Part shown: positions 18,122-26,678 of the stretch, in pieces
Numbering within the stretch: the stretch's first letter is position 1
Layout: each line of letters starts with the position of its first letter
Assembly (NCBI GenBank): GCA_023415205.1
Contig: JAEZLR010000017.1
Location: 1-39,978, forward strand
Origin: Bacillota bacterium
GTDB lineage: Bacteria; Bacillota; Clostridia; DSM-8532
Reading direction: 5' to 3'
DNA length: 39,978 bases
Position numbers and translations under genes: made by a program
The notes under the pieces: generated by a model
What the model was told of the DNA's origin: nothing
Database searches by the model: none
What the model saw: only the letters and a program-made list of their open reading frames with translations

Positions 18122-19582
18122 ATGGCAAAATTTTTCAAAAAATTCTACGTATTTCTTCTTATCGTAATCATGTGCACCAGCATGCTCAACGTACAAGCTA
18201 TTGCCAAGGAGACTCTGGAGTCCGGCAATATCTGGTACGGAGATGAAGTCTCTGTCGATGTAACTGCCGGTACCGAAGGCTATACCTACATGACATGCTT
18301 CCAGACTCCTCGTCATGCTTATGAGATCAGCAATCATGCTGTGGATAATGCAATTCCCCAGACGTTTGTTTTGGTCGACACGGTCGCATATGATGGCGAT
18401 ACCTGGACTCCGAATGGACTTTATGTCAGCGGACAGAGTAACTATGAAGTTGTCTACTGCTGCGACATGGACACCAGAATCGAAAACGGTGTCTACTACA
18501 AGCGCATGAATCTGGAAGACAGCGAATACTGCAGTGCTGAAACAGCTGCCCGTATTCGTGCAATCATTACCAACTCCTATCCCTATGTTTCCCTGGAAGA
18601 AATGATTGCAAATCTGGCTGCGGATGGTTTTCCCAACGCTGATAAGCTCACCCGCGCTGATATCATCGCCGCTGTACAGGCTGCTGTCTGGACCTGCGCC
18701 AATGATACGACGGTTCAGTATTTAAAGTCTCACGATTTCGCGGCCAATCCTAGATGGGGTGGCGTGATGCACGATTACAGTGCAGAAATGGGAAAATTCG
18801 CAGATATCTCCACCGGAAAGTTCATCGTGGATGAAGAAGTCGGTGCACGTGTGAATGACCTGATTGACTATCTGCTTGCACAGGATGAAGTCTATGCAAA
18901 TAAGAAGCAGGTCGTGATCACCGATCTTAAGATGGTGGGTGCTCAGGTGCTCACGGATAAGGACACCCAGACCTACAGAATCAAGCTGACTGTTACCCTC
19001 AACAACAGTGGCAGCGGCTATGATGATAATATCAAAATCACTGTGACTGCCGGTGAGATGAACAAGATGGAGTTCCCTGTTGTTTACGGTACCGAGAAGT
19101 ATACCTTCGAACTGGATGTTAAGCGCGGCGATGAGATCAAGGCCGTCGTGTCCGGTACGCAGGTCCTCCCTGAGGGTGTTTACTTCTACGCTCCCAAGCC
19201 CGCTGACGTAAACGGCGATGGCATTGCCACCGGACGGGAGGTGTCTCAGAACCTAGTGGGTGTTTCCATGGGTGAGACCCCCGTTTATTCTGAGGAGACG
19301 CTTTCTTTCCAGGAAATTACCTTTGTGCCGGATCCAGAGATACCTCTTGGCGAGCCTACCCCCGGGACAACAGATCCTGTAGCACCAGAACCTGAGACAT
19401 CTGAAGAAATAGAGATCGTGGATGACGATGTACCACTGGGCAACCTGCCTCAGACCGGTACCACGGCCGAGACCATGAAATCATCACGGCTCTTGGGTAT
19501 ACTGGTCATGAGCCTCTCCCTGACAACCATCGGTGTGGTTGTTATCGTCAGCCGAAAAAAGGAAAAAGAGCAGAAGAAATAA
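18122..19582 (+). CDS. Thioester-domain (TED) adhesin with LPQTG sortase anchor
   Basis: I place the start at ATG 18122 (MAKFFKKF), because AAAGGAG precedes it and overlaps the upstream in-frame ATG at 18104. This gives 486 residues. A signal peptide spans about 1-28. The N-terminal domain has a Tyr-Cys pair (VYCCDMD, Cys113/Cys114) and VQAAVW with Gln186, the two partners of the internal Cys-Gln thioester in Gram-positive TED adhesins. This thioester can bond covalently to host or surface amines. Beta-rich repeats with a possible dockerin-like DVNGDGIATGRE follow, then a Pro/Thr/Glu-rich stalk, LPQTG, a membrane segment and a basic tail, all typical for sortase A-type anchoring. No sortase gene is visible. 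A c-di-GMP riboswitch lies directly upstream. Confidence 0.85.
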   Translation: MAKFFKKFYVFLLIVIMCTSMLNVQAIAKETLESGNIWYGDEVSVDVTAGTEGYTYMTCFQTPRHAYEISNHAVDNAIPQTFVLVDTVAYDGDTWTPNGLYVSGQSNYEVVYCCDMDTRIENGVYYKRMNLEDSEYCSAETAARIRAIITNSYPYVSLEEMIANLAADGFPNADKLTRADIIAAVQAAVWTCANDTTVQYLKSHDFAANPRWGGVMHDYSAEMGKFADISTGKFIVDEEVGARVNDLIDYLLAQDEVYANKKQVVITDLKMVGAQVLTDKDTQTYRIKLTVTLNNSGSGYDDNIKITVTAGEMNKMEFPVVYGTEKYTFELDVKRGDEIKAVVSGTQVLPEGVYFYAPKPADVNGDGIATGREVSQNLVGVSMGETPVYSEETLSFQEITFVPDPEIPLGEPTPGTTDPVAPEPETSEEIEIVDDDVPLGNLPQTGTTAETMKSSRLLGILVMSLSLTTIGVVVIVSRKKEKEQKK

Positions 19583-19602
19583 GAACCCTCAACTGATTAA
19601 AA

Positions 19603-19639
19603 GCCACACCAGATTGCTCTAGGTGTGGCCATCTTTTTT
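19603..19639 (+). terminator. Rho-independent terminator of the TED adhesin gene
   Basis: GCCACACC (19603-19610) pairs perfectly with GGTGTGGC (19622-19629), followed by CATCTTTTTTCTC. It lies 20 bp after the stop codon. Confidence 0.9.
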
Positions 19640-19676
19640 CTCAAAAACAGAAGTTTAATATTTCTTTTTAAGAGCA

Positions 19677-19729
19677 TAGCTCATGGGATGAAAATTACGT
19701 CATCCCCTTGAGCTACACCCCCAAAATAC
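19677..19729 (-). repeat. Partial duplicate of the tRNA-Ala 5' end within a hairpin
   Basis: Bases 19709-19729 match 19859-19879 at 20 of 21 positions. That second interval covers the first 14 bases of tRNA-Ala plus seven bases of upstream flank. The fragment's D-arm part (CTTGAGCTA) pairs with TAGCTCATGGGATG just to its left, making an imperfect hairpin of about 14 bp. It is not a complete tRNA: anticodon, T arm and 3' acceptor strand are absent. It may be a deletion remnant of a tandem tRNA or a trace of a past integration event. Confidence 0.6.
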
Positions 19730-19758
19730 CGTCCTTCTGCCATTTGCGAGTAACACAA

Positions 19759-19793
19759 AAAAAAGCCCCGAAACCGATAAAGTTCCAGGACTT
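19759..19793 (-). terminator. Rho-independent terminator of tRNA-Ala
   Basis: Minus strand: GTCCTGGAAC and GTTTCGGGGC form a ten-base stem counting G-U pairs, followed by a run of eight T. It begins a few bases after the encoded CCA. Confidence 0.85.
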
Positions 19794-19796
19794 TCT

Positions 19797-19872
<76 letters not shown>

Positions 19873-20076
19873 AAGATACTTTCCTATTATAAAAGAGAAA
19901 TTCATTTTTTTCAATACCTTTTCTTACTTTTTATGCTGATATTCTTATCCAAATCCTCCCCCTCTCCTTCTTTGTTTCAAATAATAAAATCTATATTTAG
20001 TACATGATGTTATTAGCCGATAAGTTTACCGGAATCATTATTTATTGGTCTTATTCGGAATTGGAGGAAAATACCT

Positions 20077-21945
20077 ATGAAAAAAGTGAGTTTCTCTCAA
20101 AAACTGCGCTACAGATTTGATAATCTGATGGCCAAAGGTACCGGAGCGCTATTGGGGTCATTGGCCATTGTTACGGTGCTCATCATTCTGATTGTCTCGA
20201 GCTTCGTAATTCTTACAGATGCCGCACCAGAGGCAAGCATCATTGAAATAATCTGGATGAGCCTTAACAGGACGCTGGACGCCGGAACCCTTGGCGGTGA
20301 TACCGGTACTGTAACTTTCCTATTTGCTATGTTTATTATGACTCTTGCTGGTATTTTCATCATTAGTATGTTGATTGGCTTAATTAATAATGCTATAGAA
20401 TCTAAGCTAGAGGCTCTCAGAAAGGGCCGTTCAATTGTTCTGGAGGAGAACCATACCGTTATTCTTGGATGGTCTGAAAGCATTTTTACCATCATTAGTG
20501 AACTGATTGAGGCCAACAGCAACAAAAAAAAGAGTTGTATCGTCATTCTGGGAAACAAAGACAAAATGGAGATGGATGATGAGATAAAAGAGCGCATTCC
20601 TAACACCCGAAATACGGTGATAGTTACCCGTCAGGGAAATCCTATAGATATAGACGATTTGGAAATCGCCAATTTAAATGCCTCCCAATCCATTATTATT
20701 CTTGAAAACAATGATTCAAATGTCATTAAAACCATCCTGGCCATTACCAATAATCCAAATAAACGGGAGAATCCCTATAATATTGTTGCCACTCTAAATG
20801 AGCCTAAGAATATGGAAGTGGCCCAAATTGCCGGTCAAAACCAAGTGGAAATTATCTGTACCGAAACCCTTATCGCCAGAATTATGGCCCAAACCTGCCG
20901 TCAACCGGGCCTTTCAACCGTATATACCGAGCTCCTGGATTTTGGCGGAGATGAGATTTATTTTAGTGATTGTGCCGAGCTTTGTGGAAAGACCTTTGGT
21001 GAAGCCATTCAAATGTATGAGACCTCCACAGTCCTGGGCATTTGCTCGGGAGATAAAACCATGGTTAATCCTCCTATGAACACTTTAATTCAAAAAGGGG
21101 ATCAGATCATTGCTATCTCCGAGGATGATGATACAATCCTTATTAATCCCCAGCCAATCGCCATCGATAATCATTGTATCGTAAATGAGTCTCAAATACC
21201 TGGTACAGACCTAGAAAAAACACTGCTTTTAGGTTGGAACCAGAGGGCGATCAATATCATCACGGAATTGGATAACTACGTTATAAAAGGTTCCCGCCTG
21301 ACCCTAGTCAGCAAAAATATTGATAACGAGGCTCTGGAGAAGATTAGCTCACAGATGACCCATCAGGAAATCGAGCTTATCAAAGAAAGCCCTGAGGATA
21401 GACAAGTCCTGGACAAACTCATCGAGAAGAAATATGACCATGTTATCATACTTTGTGATGACCTTAAGGATATCCAGGAGGCCGATTCCAGCGCGTTAAT
21501 CACCCTGCTCCACCTTAGGGATATTGCCGAAAAAACAGGTGCCAGGTTCTCTGTGGTCAGCGAAATCATGGATTTCAGGAACAAACAACTGGCTGAAGTA
21601 ACCAAGGTCAATGACTTCATCGTTAGCGAAAAGCTTGTAAGCCTTATTATGACTCAGGTATCTGAAAATCCGAAACTTAATGCTGTTTTGCAGGATTTGT
21701 TTGATGCAGACGGCTCTGAAATTTATGTCAAGCCCTCCAAGAACTATGTGTCATACGGAAAACCTGTCAATTTTTATACGGTGGTTGAATCCGCCAAACT
21801 TAAAAACGAGGTAGCCATTGGCTATATCCTATCCTCCAAGGAAGGAGATTCTTCTGCAGATTATGGTATTTGTGTAAACCCTAAAAAGTCAGACAGGATG
21901 ACCTTCTCAGATAAAGATTCAATCATCGTTATTGCGGAGCAGTAG
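20077..21945 (+). CDS. CASTOR/POLLUX-type ion channel protein with RCK domains
   Basis: The 622-residue protein begins at an ATG preceded by TTGGAGGA. A membrane helix near 25-47 and another near 85-107 flank a pore-loop-like stretch (SLNRTLDAGTLGGDTG), whose DAG recalls the filter region of plant CASTOR and POLLUX. Two RCK-like Rossmann regions follow (about 123-330 and 385-620), each beginning with an HTVILGWSE or KTLLLGWNQ nucleotide/ligand-fold strand. Plant homologues are cation channels gated by Ca2+ on RCK rings. Bacterial relatives are poorly studied, so conducted ion and role are unknown. The gene is monocistronic. Confidence 0.8.
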   Translation: MKKVSFSQKLRYRFDNLMAKGTGALLGSLAIVTVLIILIVSSFVILTDAAPEASIIEIIWMSLNRTLDAGTLGGDTGTVTFLFAMFIMTLAGIFIISMLIGLINNAIESKLEALRKGRSIVLEENHTVILGWSESIFTIISELIEANSNKKKSCIVILGNKDKMEMDDEIKERIPNTRNTVIVTRQGNPIDIDDLEIANLNASQSIIILENNDSNVIKTILAITNNPNKRENPYNIVATLNEPKNMEVAQIAGQNQVEIICTETLIARIMAQTCRQPGLSTVYTELLDFGGDEIYFSDCAELCGKTFGEAIQMYETSTVLGICSGDKTMVNPPMNTLIQKGDQIIAISEDDDTILINPQPIAIDNHCIVNESQIPGTDLEKTLLLGWNQRAINIITELDNYVIKGSRLTLVSKNIDNEALEKISSQMTHQEIELIKESPEDRQVLDKLIEKKYDHVIILCDDLKDIQEADSSALITLLHLRDIAEKTGARFSVVSEIMDFRNKQLAEVTKVNDFIVSEKLVSLIMTQVSENPKLNAVLQDLFDADGSEIYVKPSKNYVSYGKPVNFYTVVESAKLKNEVAIGYILSSKEGDSSADYGICVNPKKSDRMTFSDKDSIIVIAEQ

Positions 21946-21970
21946 AAATTTAGCCCTCTCCATACAGTAA

Positions 21971-22000
21971 AGGCTCGGGTTGAAACCCGAGCCTTTACTA
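21971..22000. terminator. Bidirectional terminator between convergent genes
   Basis: GGCTCGGGTT and AACCCGAGCC form a ten-base perfect stem around GA, flanked by TAAA on the left and TTTA on the right, between the channel gene and the convergent deacetylase gene. It probably serves both. Confidence 0.8.
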
Positions 22001-22687
22001 TTGAATTTTCTTTTTAAAGGCTTCCATCGTATCCAAAAGCGTAATATAGATGCGTTTTATTTCATACTTGCTGTCATTGCTTCTGAAGGTGCCAAAATTC
22101 GTCGTAACGCCATACTTATAGTATTTCTTCGCAATATCCAAAGTATCCTTGTTATAGCGACCATAAGGAAAGGATAGTGCATTCACGGTTTTTCCTGTTA
22201 TCCCCTCAATAATTTCTTTAGACTTTTTACATTCCTCTTCGATCTTTAAGCGGTTTAAGCTATCAAGCTTCGGATGGTTGAGAGTATGGCTTTCAAAGGA
22301 GAAAACATCGGACATCTCCCTGATTTCCTTTCTCGTAATGAACTCAGGGTTATCCACCAATCCGGCCACCAGAAACACTGTGGCCTTAAGATGAAACTTT
22401 TTAAGAATAGGATAAGCATACTGGTACACATCCCTGTATCCGTCGTCAAAGGTGATGAGAATGGGTTTTTTGTATTGATAAGCGTCATGAATGTTACTAA
22501 AGGTAAGGGTGGTATAGCCTTGGTCATAAAGATACTTCATCTGTTTTTCAAACTCCCCGGGGCTTACAAATAGCTCTTTTTGCCCGAAGATATGATCATC
22601 TATGGCATGGTATAACAGAAGCGGCACACCCGATCGAGCCTCCGAACCACTCATCATAAGGAAGATAAAAAGTAGCATGGAACACAC
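21998..22687 (-). CDS. Polysaccharide deacetylase (NodB/CE4) family protein
   Basis: The visible reading frame from GTG gives 229 residues. CE4 motifs are present: TFDDGYRD (metal Asp and catalytic Asp), SHTLNH (metal His pair) and FPYGRYN. The enzyme should remove acetyl groups from a cell-wall or exopolysaccharide glycan outside the membrane. The start is uncertain. The GTG has no ribosome site and cuts a signal peptide in half. Read upstream in frame, codons encode KRVLWILRVIV before it, as expected for a full signal peptide, but the only codon with a possible ribosome site (GGAG, 12 bp away) is ATT at 22720. A non-standard start is therefore possible. Confidence 0.85.
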   Translation of the reverse strand: MCSMLLFIFLMMSGSEARSGVPLLLYHAIDDHIFGQKELFVSPGEFEKQMKYLYDQGYTTLTFSNIHDAYQYKKPILITFDDGYRDVYQYAYPILKKFHLKATVFLVAGLVDNPEFITRKEIREMSDVFSFESHTLNHPKLDSLNRLKIEEECKKSKEIIEGITGKTVNALSFPYGRYNKDTLDIAKKYYKYGVTTNFGTFRSNDSKYEIKRIYITLLDTMEAFKKKIQ

Positions 22688-22841
22688 TATAACCCGCAGA
22701 ATCCAAAGTACACGCTTAATAAGACATCACCGCTCCAATTGTCATCTCATTGTGCCGATTTTATTATGCTTATTTACGGTTCCATTTATGAGTAACAAGC
22801 TGGAGAGGGCAGAAAATCTGGGCAGGTATGGTGATAAAAAA

Positions 22842-23480
22842 CTAGCCCAAGGGTACATCCTCTAGTATCAGGTCGGTAGGTTGATTTTCTGGAGAATCCT
22901 CATTCCCTAGGGCGCTTTCTCCTGCTTTTACCTGAAGGAAGTCCAGCAAGGGCTGAATACTTGCGTTAAAGGAATAGAAATAGGGCCTGCGTTGGCTGTC
23001 AAGAATGAGAAGGACGGGGCTTTCCTTTTCACTGACAATAATAAAGACCGAATCCAGTGTTTTTATTCCTGCCTCATTGAGAAGCTTTAGATCAATATTT
23101 CTGGCAGGATCAAAGGGAACCCGGATGACAAAGCCCTTTTCAGGGAAGGGCATCATCTTGGTGTATAGGCTTTTAATGGTCTTCACGTAGTTAAAAACCT
23201 CATTCTGAAGCTCAGCGCTTATGGCCTTTTTCACGACGACCTCACCCTTTGAAATATCAAAAACCTCTATGTTGAGGTTTTGATTTTGCGCTGTTTCATC
23301 AGACATATAGGCAATAAAATGTGTATCCTCAAACATTTGTGCCATACCCAGCACCGATTTGTATTTATTTTCGTTCTGTGCGATTAATGTGGCTGTATAC
23401 AGCGTGGCCCCCACAAGACACAGGATGATGACCAATAGGATAATTCCTATGGTTTTCTTTTTCAAACTGATAAAAATCAT
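22842..23480 (-). CDS. Membrane-anchored protein of unknown function
   Basis: I take the ATG at 23480 (MIFISLKKK), because GGGAGG precedes it by eight bases; a GTG three codons earlier lies inside that ribosome site. The 212-residue product has a single N-terminal membrane segment (about 9-33) and a soluble, probably extracytoplasmic, domain of about 175 residues ending in an acidic tail. I recognise no family. It sits between the deacetylase and an HD hydrolase, all on the minus strand, so an envelope role is possible but unproven. Confidence 0.6.
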   Translation of the reverse strand: MIFISLKKKTIGIILLVIILCLVGATLYTATLIAQNENKYKSVLGMAQMFEDTHFIAYMSDETAQNQNLNIEVFDISKGEVVVKKAISAELQNEVFNYVKTIKSLYTKMMPFPEKGFVIRVPFDPARNIDLKLLNEAGIKTLDSVFIIVSEKESPVLLILDSQRRPYFYSFNASIQPLLDFLQVKAGESALGNEDSPENQPTDLILEDVPLG

Positions 23481-23561
23481 GCTGCTCACCTCCCTAGACT
23501 TTATGAGGCGGGCCTTGCATTTATACGTTGTACCATTTTCGGGACGAACTCTTTCACAAAG

Positions 23562-24128
23562 CTAAATCCCTAAAATTTCATAGATACCTTTTTGGCATAT
23601 TGACCGGATCTCTTCATCGAAGGCATTGAATTCTGCGAATTTCGACTTAAGAATTGGGATAAATTCCGAATGGCTTTTTTCATAGCGAGAAAGAACCTCG
23701 GCCAGACGTCTGTCCTGTCTAACCAATGCACCGTGGCACTCCAGATTATCAGCGATAAAGACAAGCTTTTCCTCAATGGTTCTGACAAAAAAATCCTCAG
23801 GCTTGAGCCCATACTCCTGAAGATCCTCCGGCCGATAGGTGCCATTAGAGTGACAGGCACATATCCGGGCAAGTTCGTCCTCTCCAAGGGCTTTCATTAG
23901 CTTATAGCCCTCATAGGCATGACGATAGGGACACTGGGTGATACTCCTGCCAAAATCATGGACGAGTCCCATCGTCCTTACCCTATGAGGGTCAATGGGG
24001 ATATGCTCCTTAAGGGCAAGTGCCAGCTTATAGGCGATGTCCCCCACATGAATACAGTGGTTGTCCCAGTCATGGCCCTGTTCTATTGGAAAGCTCCTTA
24101 AGAGCTTAAGTGCTTGGTCATAATTCAA
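23562..24128 (-). CDS. HD-domain phosphohydrolase
   Basis: The 188-residue protein shows HD-superfamily metal ligands: His in DNHCIHVG, the His-Asp pair in GLVHDFG, and further His residues in PYRHAYEG and CACHSN. Members hydrolyse phosphomonoesters or nucleotides, but the substrate cannot be named here. The stop is 37 bp from the preceding tyrA gene's start in the opposite sense of reading order, so it may be in the same transcript, downstream of tyrA. Confidence 0.8.
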   Translation of the reverse strand: MNYDQALKLLRSFPIEQGHDWDNHCIHVGDIAYKLALALKEHIPIDPHRVRTMGLVHDFGRSITQCPYRHAYEGYKLMKALGEDELARICACHSNGTYRPEDLQEYGLKPEDFFVRTIEEKLVFIADNLECHGALVRQDRRLAEVLSRYEKSHSEFIPILKSKFAEFNAFDEEIRSICQKGIYEILGI

Positions 24129-24164
24129 CTTCGTTCATTCCTTCTAAAGAGGGTACACCTAAGC

Positions 24165-25265
24165 CTATTCCTTTTTCTCAGCCTTATAGCCAAGCTGAGT
24201 AAGCGTATGTATCCCCTTTTCTCTGGAATCCTCATCCTCAAACTGGATTTCTAGCGCCCCTTCTTCGGTTTCCCGGCTATTGAGAATTCCTATGTTTTTA
24301 ATATTGATGGCCTCTTTGGCCAACGCAGTGGCAATCACCGCAATAATTCCCGGCTTGTCCTCTACGTCCACCAAAATGTCAAAGGTACTTTGAATAAGGC
24401 TTTTCCGTTCTGAAAAAGTGTCTCTGAGCATTCGGGCAGAGCTAAAAAAAGCCTGTACACCCGCCTGCCTTTCCTTGTTGAGATTCTCTTGAAATTGTTG
24501 CAATGCTCCTTCAAGCAGCTTTAGGGTATCCAAAATGTTTTCCTTGTTGGACAGGCAGATCCCCGTCCAAAGCTCTGGCGAGGAGGATGCAATACGGGTA
24601 ATATCTTTAAAGCCTCCTGCGGCCAAGGTTTTCATATGATTGTGTGGTCCGTCCAAATCCCCGACCAGATTGACCAGAAGTGCGGCAATGACATGGGGAA
24701 CATGGCTGATGGCCGCCGTAGCCTTGTCGTGTTCATCCCCCGTCAATACCAGAGGAATAGCTCCCATGGTTCGGACTAGGGTTCTAACAGCGTTTAAATC
24801 CTCTGTCTTGGTTTTTTCGGTGGGTATCAAACAATAATAGGCGTTTTCAAAAAGGTTTGCTTTAGAGGCCAAATAACCTGATTTTTCAGAGCCAGCCAAG
24901 GGGTGACCACCGACGAACCTGTGCTCCAACTCCAGCTCTTGAATGAGAGACAAAACTTCTCCCTTTGTGCTCCCCACATCGGATAGGATACACTCAGGCG
25001 TCAAGATGGTTTTAAGCTGTTGCAGAATAGGCCCCATGGCAAAGACAGGTACACACAGGAACACCAGCTCCACATCCGAGAATTCCCGGCTTAAATCGTC
25101 GGCTGCTTGGTCAATCACACCCTCGGCCAGGGCTTTTTGAATCACAGCCTTATCCTGATCCCAAGCCTTGAGAACCATATTCCGGTTCTTTTTCTTTAAG
25201 GCCCTGGCTATTGAGCCGCCAATAAGCCCCAAGCCTACAATGCCGATTCTACTTATTTGTTTCAT
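24165..25265 (-). CDS. tyrA: Prephenate dehydrogenase with C-terminal ACT domain
   Basis: The 366-residue enzyme converts prephenate to 4-hydroxyphenylpyruvate with NAD(P)+ in tyrosine synthesis. The N-terminal Rossmann motif GIVGLGLIGGSIARAL (8-23) is followed by the family blocks GGHPLAGSEKSG and the helical domain with the catalytic-site stretch AAISHVPHVIAALL. Residues about 290-360 (ILVDVEDKPGIIAVIATAL) form an ACT domain, which commonly mediates feedback by tyrosine. No other aro gene is adjacent. The ATG lies 66 bp after the stop of the truncated recombinase gene. Confidence 0.93.
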   Translation of the reverse strand: MKQISRIGIVGLGLIGGSIARALKKKNRNMVLKAWDQDKAVIQKALAEGVIDQAADDLSREFSDVELVFLCVPVFAMGPILQQLKTILTPECILSDVGSTKGEVLSLIQELELEHRFVGGHPLAGSEKSGYLASKANLFENAYYCLIPTEKTKTEDLNAVRTLVRTMGAIPLVLTGDEHDKATAAISHVPHVIAALLVNLVGDLDGPHNHMKTLAAGGFKDITRIASSSPELWTGICLSNKENILDTLKLLEGALQQFQENLNKERQAGVQAFFSSARMLRDTFSERKSLIQSTFDILVDVEDKPGIIAVIATALAKEAINIKNIGILNSRETEEGALEIQFEDEDSREKGIHTLTQLGYKAEKKE

Positions 25266-25331
25266 TATGATGCTCTTCTCCTATCCGTGCTTCCATGCTA
25301 CAAACCAGTCTTTCCTGGTAGATAACGAAGA

Positions 25332-26093
25332 CTAATCCACCGTGGAGGGTCTAAAGGTATGACGAAGAATACATGGGGTAATCTTATTCTCCAATTGGGC
25401 CATCTTCGTGTATTTCGTAATGATTTTCCATATTCCCTGACGGGAAAAGCGTTTCCCACTGCTATTTAAAAAGAGGGCAGATTCCTGGGAGGTCTTGAGT
25501 AAATAGGGCCTGGATTGAACTATATAGTTAGATACATCCGACATACAGTGTGGTCTTATGACTATTTTACGCTGTTTTGCGCCTTCCTGTAATAAAATGC
25601 AATGGTTGACCACATCGATATGATCAATATCCAAAGCTATCAATTCACTGACCTTTAAGCCTGCTTCATAGATCAGTTCCATGATCAACCTGTCCCGGAT
25701 GTTTTTTGTTCCTTCCACTCCGGTGATCTGAATGAGTTTGCTCAAATCTAGCTCCGATATAGCCCTGGGGGGTCTCTTGGCTATCCTGGGAGCTTGGATT
25801 CCAATAAGGGGATTCCCCTCGATATAACCGTTCCTGATAAGGTATCGATAAAAAACCCTTAATGAGGCAATGCACCGAGAAATGGTGGACGGGGATTTTC
25901 CTAATAGGTTGAGGGACTCTATATATCTTGCAATAACCGTTCTTCCCGCCCCATAAGCTTCATTAATGCCTAAAGTCCTAAGAAAGGCAATATATTGCCG
26001 GATATCCCTCTCATAGGACAAAAGGGTATTTTTCGACAACCTCAAATGATCTTCCAAATACGCCATACATGCACTTACAACACTGTCCATCAT
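25332..26093 (-). pseudogene. XerD-like tyrosine recombinase, C-terminally truncated
   Basis: The 253-codon frame aligns with XerC/XerD recombinases: an N-terminal SAM-like core-binding domain (about 1-90) and a catalytic domain. It ends at ILRHTFRPSTVD, just after the second-Arg motif. The later GHxxxxxT block and the nucleophilic Tyr are missing, about 35-40 residues. The first catalytic Arg of TGLRVSEL is Lys (AGLKVSEL) and the H of HxLRH is Cys (CILRH). No frame of the 60 bp before tyrA restores the lost tail. Its place after nudF is the usual xerD position in Clostridia, so this is probably a decayed xerD copy. A functional chromosome-dimer resolvase would need to be elsewhere. Confidence 0.75.
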
Positions 26094-26126
26094 GGGCCCT
26101 CCCGGCTTATCTCCATAGGGAATACA

Positions 26127-26663
26127 CTATTTTTCTAATAACCTTACAGCCATAAGAATTCCAGCAACAGTTTTTGCATCACATATTATGCCCTTATCAA
26201 TCATTGATAAAGCTTCTTCCAAAGGGTAGGCCTTGGCAGAAATAAATTCATCCTCATCAGGCTGACACTCTCCGCAAGATAACCCTGTTGCCATATAAAT
26301 ATGTAGAATCTCATCTGCAAAGGCCGGAGCCGGGTAAAGATTTAAAATCTTTACCAGCTTCTCTGCCGAGTAGCCTGTTTCCTCCTTAAGCTCCCTTGCA
26401 GCACAGGCCGCAGGGTCCTCCCCTTGGTCCAGCTTTCCCGCGGGTAACTCGATGAACACTCTATCGTTGGGTTTTCTGAATTGCTCAACCAAAATAATCT
26501 GGCCATCCTCAGTAATGGGAACAACTACCGAAGCCCCGGGGTTGCGAATAATATCCCTTGTGGCGGTCTTTCCATTAGGTAGCTCAATAGTCAGCCTTTC
26601 CACATCCAGTATGTTCCCCTGATAAATTGGTTGTGAGCCGATGGTTTTTTCGTAATAATTCAC
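26127..26663 (-). CDS. nudF: ADP-ribose pyrophosphatase (Nudix hydrolase)
   Basis: The 178-residue protein has the Nudix box as GKLDQGEDPAACAARELKEE followed by TGY. It also has the N-terminal ETI-type strand and the PAPAFADEILHIYMATGL block common to ADP-ribose pyrophosphatases. The enzyme cleaves ADP-ribose to AMP and ribose 5-phosphate, limiting free ADP-ribose. The gene lies between proC and the xerD-like gene, 15 bp after proC's stop, as in many Clostridia, and is probably in one operon with them. Confidence 0.88.
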   Translation of the reverse strand: MNYYEKTIGSQPIYQGNILDVERLTIELPNGKTATRDIIRNPGASVVVPITEDGQIILVEQFRKPNDRVFIELPAGKLDQGEDPAACAARELKEETGYSAEKLVKILNLYPAPAFADEILHIYMATGLSCGECQPDEDEFISAKAYPLEEALSMIDKGIICDAKTVAGILMAVRLLEK

Positions 26664-26678
26664 TGGGTATCCTCCCTG

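Noticed and set aside
20109..20606. Minus-strand frame of 165 codons opposite the channel gene
   Set aside because: It has no recognisable motif and overlaps a well-supported gene.
25272..25345. Frameshift that would restore the C-terminal part of the XerD-like gene
   Set aside because: None of the frames before tyrA contains the GH...T...Y block, so a deletion is more likely than a single-base shift.
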